Assembly: GCA_958510825.1 (NCBI GenBank)
Contig: OY294044.1
Span: 73,544,095-73,608,094, forward strand
Direction: 5' to 3'
DNA from: Brachypterus glaber
Lineage: Eukaryota; Arthropoda; Insecta; Coleoptera; Kateretidae
DNA: 64,000 bases
A model generated the notes under the pieces. It saw only the letters and a list, made by a program, of their open reading frames with translations. It ran no database searches and was not told the origin of the DNA. This document shows, piece after piece, positions 57,504 to 64,000 of the stretch (position 1 is the stretch's first letter; the number at the start of each line of letters is the position of its first letter). A program made the position numbers and the translations under genes.

Positions 57504-58064
57504 CCTACATTTCACATACCGGACTTATGGTAGACAAATTATTATTTGTGGAGTTATTAAGAGAGAAATCAAAATCAAATTAATTTAAATTAATTTAAAT
57601 TAAATACATCTCTTTCCCATGGACAAAAGCAGCATACCTAATCTTTTTTGGTTTTGAGCTAGAGCTCCACACAGGCATTTTTTAGCAGACATTTTAGACG
57701 ATGCGTCGCGACGCTTCGTGTTATGATAACGCCATGTATATTTATTTTATTTTGATAATGGATAGTGGAAATAAATTACGGTTTCCGTAAGATTTATATA
57801 TAGCAAAATGTTAAATCAATAATATTCTATTCGATTTTTTATTTTTACAATTGGGGTAGCTACCTTTTGAATATTGGCTCTTATTTGCTAAATGAGGATA
57901 TCGTATATTTTAATAAATCGCGGGCACGAGAATGTTTTACATACTTACAGATACATAAAATATTTATAATTTCTCAAAATTTCAGCCCTTTTTATGTCGC
58001 GAAACATACTTTAAGTATTTTAATTACGAATTTTTACATATGTCAATGCACGATTTGGTAACAT
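57504..58064. other. Spacer, nothing recognised
   Basis: AT-rich. A short tandem AATTTAAATT run lies at 57578-57602. GCGTCGCGACGC at 57701-57712 is a perfect 12-bp palindrome. No gene. Confidence 0.4.
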
Positions 58065-58321
58065 TTAGTGTGTTTTACTCCATCATTCTGCAGTATGAAA
58101 TGTGTGAACAGAATTAAACTAAGCACAAAAACGGATTATGTCAATTGTCAAAATAAGGCCAAGAGAGGAAGAAGACGAGCGATATTTTATTAAATGTTTT
58201 GGTTAATTTCTGAAAATCCTAACTAAGTCTTATCTATGCTGAAAATATATTTCAGGACTGCAGTACATTACATGTAATGGATATTTAGTTATTTTTCAGA
58301 TTATTAGGCTAATTTGTGAAA

Positions 58322-58400
58322 ATGAACAGTATAGCCGACCGAATGCTATTAGATTCTGGACTCAAACTTAGTTCAGATATTTTAATTAATATAATAAAAA
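58322..58400 (+). CDS. Candidate exon, plus strand, unknown protein
   Basis: An acceptor TTATTTTTCAG ends at 58299. ATG at 58322 (context GTGAAAATGA) opens 26 codons including DRMLLDSGLKLSSDILINII plus one base, then donor-like GTAGGT. Composition is protein-like and amphipathic. No family is recognised and no partner exon was found. It could be a 5' exon cut off by the element boundary, or chance. Confidence 0.3.
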
Positions 58401-58524
58401 GTAGGTATTTTAATCCATAGTAAATATTTGCAAAAAAAAAATAATTAACTTTTAAAAAGTAGGTACTTATTATTGCAGTACAAAAAAAATAAATGTATGA
58501 GGGTAACTAGGCATATGTACTTAC

Positions 58525-58579
58525 TTTCTTTGTTAAACCAATACAGTTTTCCGTTGTTTCCGTACTTAAGTTCGTCCAT
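58525..58579 (-). CDS. Candidate first exon, minus strand, unknown protein
   Basis: ATG at 58579 in good context (AAAAATATGG) opens MDELKYGNNGKLYWFNKE plus one base, followed by a perfect donor GTAAGT. Upstream sequence toward the right TIR looks like a leader. No second exon is visible before the left TIR. It may be the first exon of a transposon gene whose remainder was deleted. Confidence 0.35.
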
Positions 58580-58823
58580 ATTTTTAATTATAAACGCAGT
58601 ATCACAAACCTAAGTCCAAACCTAATTTTGTGCGCAGAATAATAATGAAAAGCGTTAGTTATTTTTTTATTTTGACATTTGACATCTGTCATTCTATTCA
58701 TTTGGACCTCTCCCGATCGTTTGGTCGGAATGGAGAGAATGGTCAAATGTCAGCAGTAAAACGATGATTCCGTTCAAACCAGTGGCACCAGTGGCAACAG
58801 AATGATGCAGTAAAACGCACTAA

Positions 58824-59694
58824 TTGAACCTAATGATGTCAAAATAAAAATACATTAACTTCTACTGTGGGGCCAAGGACCAGGTGAATTTTGTTGTGTT
58901 AACTGCGCTTTACTATAAAATATTTTGTTGTTTTTTTTATTAATTTTTTCCTACTAAGAAGCCCATTTTCCACCCGTTGCCATGACAGCGGTCTGGTAGT
59001 AAAAATCAGCTGATTTTAAATATCTGCTGTCAGATGCTGAATCCAAATCAGTCAAGAACCTTATTTTTTAAAGTTACAGTTTCATGATATATCACTTCAA
59101 AGTCTTTAAAATAATTTTAAAAAATTAAAAAATATATATTGCATGACAAAAAGTAGGTATTTTCTCTTGTATATTTTTTCATGCAATATCCAAATCTGTC
59201 ATGAAAATTATTTTTCGAGTTGCGTTTTCGAGACATGCTACTTTAAAGTATTTAAAATAAGTTAAAAAAAAAACAGTAGTGTGATTTATTTTTTGACGAA
59301 TTTGGATTAAAAAAAAAAAACATATAAAAATGTATTTTTTATGTATCATAAAATTTCTTGATTTAGCATTCAAAAATGTGTAACAAAACCTCAAAAGCAA
59401 CTAGAGTATAAAACCACTGTAAACTAATGTAAGTATATGCCGATAAAATAAAATTCAATTGACAGTCAAATATAACTATATTTGACGATTATAACATAAT
59501 TATTTGACGATTATGTATAATCGTCAGTTAGTTTATTTTTTGATTTACATAAAATTGGTCTACCTAATAATTATTGGGTGAACCAATCTTAAATCAAAAA
59601 ATCTATTATAATAGATATTAAACTAATAGCTAATAATTTGAACAATGTCAACTGTCAGATTTATTTGTCATATTTTATTTCATTGATTAAATTA
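58824..59694. other. Spacer with small hairpins
   Basis: 59540-59605 forms a hairpin (TTTTTTGATTTA / TAAATCAAAAAA arms with ATTGGT/ACCAAT inside). TTTGACGATTAT is repeated at 59480-59515. No gene. Confidence 0.45.
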
Positions 59695-60839
59695 CACTAG
59701 GCAACACGGTTTCTTGCCCCGATTGGAGTCATATGTTTTTTAACTAATTTTGGGTCGCTGAAACCGAATCTGGCCTCAGAATATTTCTATTACCTAAGTT
59801 TTCTGAGAAAAATGGGATAAAAATGTTAAAAAATCATTATTTTATCCCTCTTTTGTTCTAAAATCATGGGAGACAAAAATATTCCAAGGACAAATTTGGA
59901 TTCGGCGACTCAATATTAGTTAAAAAATACCCAACCTAAAACATAGAAACTTTAAATTCATAGGTAGAATAAATAGGGATATTATGAAAAAAAAAATATT
60001 AAAAAAAAAATGGATAATGTGACAAAACTAAGTAGGGGTGGAGGGTAAGAAGAAGGGTGCATAAGGGGACAAGCTTATCGCCACGTACTCATGCTAAAAA
60101 TTGTCAAAAATCATTACTAGGGGGTCAAAAATGAACTAAAAAAATGTTACGTATTATGGTTCTTATGTAATAAAGTAACATTTTTATGATGTAGAACCAT
60201 GAAAAAAACAAACAAAAAATACACAATATTTTGTTTTATAAATTATTTTTAAATTGGCATAATTGCATGTACTAAAATTTAAAAAATAAGACGTGCTGAA
60301 TTTTTTTTAAGGTCAAATTTGGATTCTGCGCCTTTAAATTGATAAGAAAAATATATTTTTTGGGCTCGGGAAAAAAGTTTACACTGTGTACTTTAATTTT
60401 ATATCTTTTTCATTTATTTACTTTTTAGGAACAAACTAAGCAAAATAAAAAAATATTTGTATAAATATTTTTGTAGAGAATTTTATAATCTACAAATTAA
60501 GTTCTATAAAGTTTTTAAAAAAATTTGATAGTTTTGCCACAAATGAGCAATTAAGTAAACTCTGCACTTTCATTTTAACCTTTTTATTTTTTTTCGCGTA
60601 CTCTGACATATAGATTTTTGAATTCCTCGTATTTTTTTTAATATACACTAAAATTTTCAAAATTCTACTCTTTTTTTTAAAGATTTTGAAAAAAAAACGT
60701 CATTATTACCTGAACTTATATCTCAAAAATTTTAGGTGCTGGAATTTTTCGAAGGTCAGATTCGGTTTCTAAGCCCTCGAATTAGTAAGAAAAATTTACT
60801 TTCCGATCGGGGCAAAAAGTTGCGATTTGTTGCCTAGTG
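59695..60839. mobile_element. CACTA-like element with TTA target duplication
   Basis: CACTAGGCAACA at the left and TGTTGCCTAGTG at the right, flanked on both sides by TTA (59692-59694 and 60840-60842). The TIRs extend further to TTGCCCCGAT/ATCGGGGCAA. CACTA ends with a 3-bp duplication are typical of CMC (CACTA/Chapaev-type) elements. GGTCGCTGAAACCGAATC-like motifs repeat inside (59753, 59905, 60303, 60755). 1145 bp, no transposase. Confidence 0.75.
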
Positions 60840-60960
60840 TTATTACTTAGTTTGGTGGTAATTATTGGGTAAAGCCACCTTTAGCTAAAATAACTATCAA
60901 TAAATTAAGAATTTTACCAATAAAATGCCAGATATTTGTTATCTAATAAATATGAATCTA
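60840..60960. other. Short spacer
   Basis: AT-rich, nothing recognised. Confidence 0.4.
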
Positions 60961-61312
60961 ATAAATCCAGTGCCGGCCTTTGTATGAATCAAGTGAACCC
61001 CCTGCTTCAGAGCGCGAGTCTAGAGGGGCGTTTTTTATCTAGCAGCCTAAGCTTTTTTTTTCGAGGGCGTTTTTTTGCTAGGGGCGCCAAGGTTTGGTAG
61101 ACACCGTCAGGGACAAAGCTTTTTCTTGAGGGTAATTTTTTTGGGAGCCATTTTTTTTAGGTGTGCCAAGTTTGGTAGAAACCGTCAGGGATAAAGCTTT
61201 TTTTCTTGCGGGTATTTTTTTTTGTTTTTTTGTGAGCCAATTTTTTGTTGTTATTGTAGGGGCACCAAGTTTGGTAGAAACCGTCACGTCAGGGACAAAG
61301 CCCTGAATAAAT
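60961..61312. repeat. Minisatellite, GCCAAGTTTGGTAGAAACCG units
   Basis: Three units of about 80-110 bp share (G/T)(G/C)GCCAAG(G)TTTGGTAGA(A/C)ACCGTCAGGGA(C/T)AAAGC followed by T-runs and GGGAGCCA or GTGAGCCA. The block begins with an element-like edge CAGTGCCGGCCTTTGTATGA. The minus-strand frame over it merely follows the repeats. Confidence 0.75.
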
Positions 61313-61690
61313 CATATTTCATGTTAGTTTTCTTTTCCCTAAATCTTCCTAAAATTTCTATTTTTTTTTTGTTTTAGTATATAATATTATTATTATATTA
61401 TTCACAGCACCTGCACTAGAATAATATACGGTATACCGGTAGTTTCGAATTTTCAAATAAAGCAAAAAATTCTTGGATATAAATTTGTTTCATAAAAAAA
61501 TAAGCAACTTTTTTTTTCAAATGGCCGCCTGTCCGTCCGCCCTATCAAAATTTTCAGGAAAAATCAAGTTCTACGAGGGGAAGAAACTTTTTGAAAGTAA
61601 TCCCTCCAAAAACAAAAAGTTATGTGGGGTTAAACTTAAAAAAAAAATCAAAAAAAGCTGAAAGAAAATTCCGATTAACTTATAAGAATT
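61313..61690. repeat. CACAGCGC-type dispersed repeat fragment
   Basis: TATTCACAGCACCTGCACTA, AATAATATACGGTATACCGG and CGCCTGTCCGTCCGCC occur in the same order as at 49440-49690. Non-coding. Confidence 0.6.
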
Positions 61691-62148
61691 AATTCTACAA
61701 AAAAAAAAACAGAAGTTGAGAATTTTTTTTAAAATTTTTATTTGAATTTTTTTTTTATTTTTCGTTTTTCGTAAAAAGAAAATTTAATAAACAAAAATTG
61801 AAAAATTAAAAAAAAAAATGTTTTGAGTTTGGATGGAACTTTTTTAGATTTTTCCTTTTTGAAAAAAGAAATTTTTTAAATTTTTTTAAACGTGGGCAAA
61901 TACATATATAACTATAATAACTACTCTTATTCATGGGACCAAGAAGTTTGATATCTTATTTATAAAAATCGAAGGAGTTTTTAATTTTTGCTCTCTATAA
62001 ATCCCTGATGATGACAGCCCAAATAGGCGAAACATGGACTTTTCTATAGCCTATGTCACCCGCGGCATGAAGACGAATCGTTTGACACCTTAATTGTCAA
62101 ATTCGATCCATGCATTTAGGCTGTACATTGGTACAAACATACATACAC
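61691..62148. other. AT-rich spacer with a retroelement-like phrase
   Basis: CCTGATGATGACAGCCCAAA followed by TAGGCGAAACATGG (62005-62038) resembles the CTGATGATGGC...GCCGAAACG phrase common near 3' ends of animal retroelements. No reverse transcriptase is visible. Confidence 0.4.
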
Positions 62149-62981
62149 TAGGGTGCTTTTTTTTCGACTATTTTTTTTTTCGGTCCCATCACGAAATTTT
62201 GTTTTTTTCTTTAAATTTCTATAGCATCGCTTCGACCATAGACAGGTATTTCTCAAAATTGAATGCTCTACAAAAGTGCCCATTGCGGCATAATCATAAC
62301 TCGTACTGGTGAGGTAGTTTGGACCACCAAACCCAATTTTTTCATAAAATTTAGTTTTTTCTGTCCTTATCTCGTAATTGACAAGAGCTACAAAAAATAT
62401 TCAAATGACAAACTTGTAGGAAATTTAATTGCCTACAAAAATGGAGTTTGGCACTAAATGGCTAACATCAATATTTCTTGAGATAGTGATGTATAATGAA
62501 ATAACGATTTTTTATAATTTGACGTGATACTCAATAATTTGAAATAACAAAAACTTTAGAATTTAATATCTCAAGAAATATTGATGTTAGCGATTAAGTG
62601 TTAAGGATCATTTTTGTAGGAAATTAAATTTCCTACAAGTTTGTTATTTGAATATTTTTTGTAGCTCTTGTCAATTACGAGATAAGGACACCAGTACGAG
62701 TTATGATTATGCCGCAATGGGCACTTTTGTAGAGCATTCAATTTTGAGAAATACCTGTCTATGGTCGAAGCGATGCCATAAAATGCCGCTAAGCTATAGA
62801 AATTTAAAGAAAAAAAATCAAAGTTTGCGTGTATTTTCAATGGGAAATCTTTACATGCCTTGGTGCACTACTTAATATTAATATTAAGGGCTAAAATTTT
62901 GTGGGAATTTTTTTAGGGTACTTCCAACAAAATTTCGTGATGGGACCGAAAAAAAAAATAGTCGAAAAAAAAAGCACCCTA
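62149..62981. mobile_element. Long-TIR foldback with TA target, 833 bp
   Basis: TAGGGTGCTTTTTTTTCGAC and the complement GTCGAAAAAAAAAGCACCCTA bound arms that include TCGGTCCCATCACGAAATTT and GCATTCAATTTTGAGAAATA. TA is present at both ends. The frames at 62094-62875 are arm sequence, not genes. Confidence 0.8.
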
Positions 62982-63407
62982 ACATACACACATACACTTA
63001 TACATAGACACTTTACCCTCCTTTCTTAGTCGGGTAAAAAATATATTTTTTAATATTTTTATGAAAAATTTATCGCTTAATTGAGACAGATATTTAAAAA
63101 ATTTTAATTCATCAATTTAATTTTAATTATCATAAACCAGCGTTTAGTAAATTACTAACTGTGAAATCCATTAAAAACAACTATTAAATTCAAATAATTT
63201 ATTGTTTGATAATATATAATAAACAGTATGTCCTTATAATCACATTTACAAATAATCTTAGGTATTATTAATAACACATTATTTAACAATTTTATTAACC
63301 CATAGGAATAGGTTTTTTTGATTTCGAGCGACCTCGGAGAAAAGAAACTATTTTCATGGCCAAAAAAAAATGATTCCAGATTTTTATGTATAAAAAAGTT
63401 TACATTA
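62982..63407. other. AT-rich spacer
   Basis: Nothing recognised. Confidence 0.4.
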
Positions 63408-63550
63408 ATTAATGTAAAAAGTAAATCTACTTTTAAAATGGAACAAAACTAATTAGTTTTTTTAGATAAGTCAGAGTCTGTTTATTTTAAAAATTAGACA
63501 TAGGCCTTAAGTTCAACATAAGGACCATCCTTATTTTAAGACGGACACTG
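63408..63550. repeat. Truncated copy of the MITE at 1149-1376
   Basis: TGTAAAAAGTAAATCTACTT and AGGACCATCCTTATTTTAAG match the left arm of the MITE at the start of the window. The right arm is missing after AAGACGGACACTG. A short TTAGTTTTTTTAG insertion is present. Confidence 0.75.
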
Positions 63551-63559
63551 TCTTGGGCT

Positions 63560-64000
63560 GCCTATTTTTCAAAAAATTTATTTTTAATTTTCTTTTTGCG
63601 AAAAACAAAAAAAAAATTGAAAAGGTTTTTTTTTCCAAAAAAAATTCATAAAAAAACTTTTTTTTGAGTAGATTACTTTTAAAATTGGTAGAATTTATCT
63701 TTATAACAAAAGTAATTTTTTCCGAAAAAGTTACGTTAATCTGAATTTTCTTTCAGCTTTTTTCGATTTTTTTAAAAACCCCCCACAACTTTTTTTGATT
63801 TTGGGGATCACCTTTAAAATTGGTAGAATTATTCCATATAATAATTTTAAATTACTTTTAAGTAATTTTTTCAAAAAAAAAAAAATTACGTTAATCAGAT
63901 TTTTTTTAAAGCTTTTTCCGCTATTTTTTTTTAAGTTTAACCCCCCCCCTAACTTTTTTGTTTTTGGTGGCATTACTTTAACAAACAATAGGGATCTTAG
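63560..64000. repeat. Degenerate tandem repeat, AAAATTGGTAGAATT units
   Basis: About two and a half units of 130-165 bp share TTAAAATTGGTAGAATT, AAAGTAATTTTTTC, AATTACGTTAATC and CCCCCC-AACTTTTTTTG. It continues to the window edge. Confidence 0.6.

Larger units (their letters stand above)
58065..58823. mobile_element. TIR element containing exon-like sequence, 759 bp
   Basis: TTAGTGTGTTTTACTCCATC continuing to ATTCTG (58065-58090), and its complement with two differences (58798-58823). Inside are two candidate coding exons in opposite orientation, each with splice signals. This is either the remains of an autonomous element or a non-autonomous element that has captured host exons. Confidence 0.6.

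Noticed and set aside
61995..62040. 3' end of a non-LTR retrotransposon or Penelope-like element
   Set aside because: Only a short GATGATGAC...GGCGAAAC phrase is present. No reverse transcriptase or endonuclease coding sequence lies nearby on either strand.
62094..62875. Several short frames sharing peptides on both strands
   Set aside because: They are the two arms of a foldback element read in opposite directions.

Overview
The window is a strongly AT-rich, repeat-dense stretch of animal nuclear DNA, most likely from an insect and possibly a beetle. The grounds are trehalose-transporter-type genes with ordinary GT-AG introns, short TIR elements with TA, TTAA, TTA and 8-bp target duplications, tRNA-like (Pol III) sequence, and the absence of bacterial gene organisation. 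The species is inferred, not read directly.

Host genes. Two paralogous sugar transporters (MFS, Tret1-like) lie tail to tail. The plus-strand gene is represented by one long terminal exon (3921-5293); its first exon is probably left of the window. The minus-strand gene appears complete in three exons: 38145-38211 (start codon), 16815-17189 and 15461-16503. They join in frame to 494 residues across a first intron of about 21 kb. The plus-strand paralog lacks the second intron. No other host gene is recognised with confidence.

Mobile DNA fills nearly everything else. At 53064-57503 lies an apparently intact DNA transposon encoding a RAG1/Transib-like DDE transposase (two coding exons, 684 residues). 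It has the C-x2-C and H-x4-H zinc ligands and the acidic residues of the RAG1 catalytic core, but its ends carry CCAATAGTTGACA iterons and a TA target instead of RSS-like heptamers. At 19580-20310 a Mutator-like (MULE) remnant holds a FLYWCH zinc-finger ORF between inverted GC-rich TACCGCGC arrays. Others are a piggyBac-like MITE (28890-29865, TTAA), a CACTA-like element (59695-60839, TTA duplication), a hAT-like MITE (12934-13085, 8-bp duplication), TA-target elements (13985-15039, 62149-62981, and the pair 17540-18378 / 51137-51992), a large foldback with six internal iterons (7987-11359), a dispersed long-TIR family with TACAGGGT ends, a 1.2-kb near-perfect palindrome (39605-40837), a TIR element enclosing exon-like sequence (58065-58823), a possible Crypton ORF remnant (23477-23587), and many tandem or segmental duplications.

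Layout: 1-3.9 kb, palindromic MITEs and a 383-bp tandem duplication; 3.9-5.3 kb, transporter 1; 5.3-15.4 kb, nested repeats; 15.4-38.2 kb, transporter 2 with its giant intron (MULE, hairpins, tRNA-like MITE, piggyBac MITE, iteron elements); 38.2-53 kb, palindromes, foldbacks and tandem arrays; 53-57.5 kb, RAG1-like transposon; 57.5-64 kb, exon-bearing TIR element, CACTA-like element, minisatellite and foldback. The transporters are expected to act at the cell membrane. The transposase would act on its own ends and perhaps on related non-autonomous copies elsewhere.
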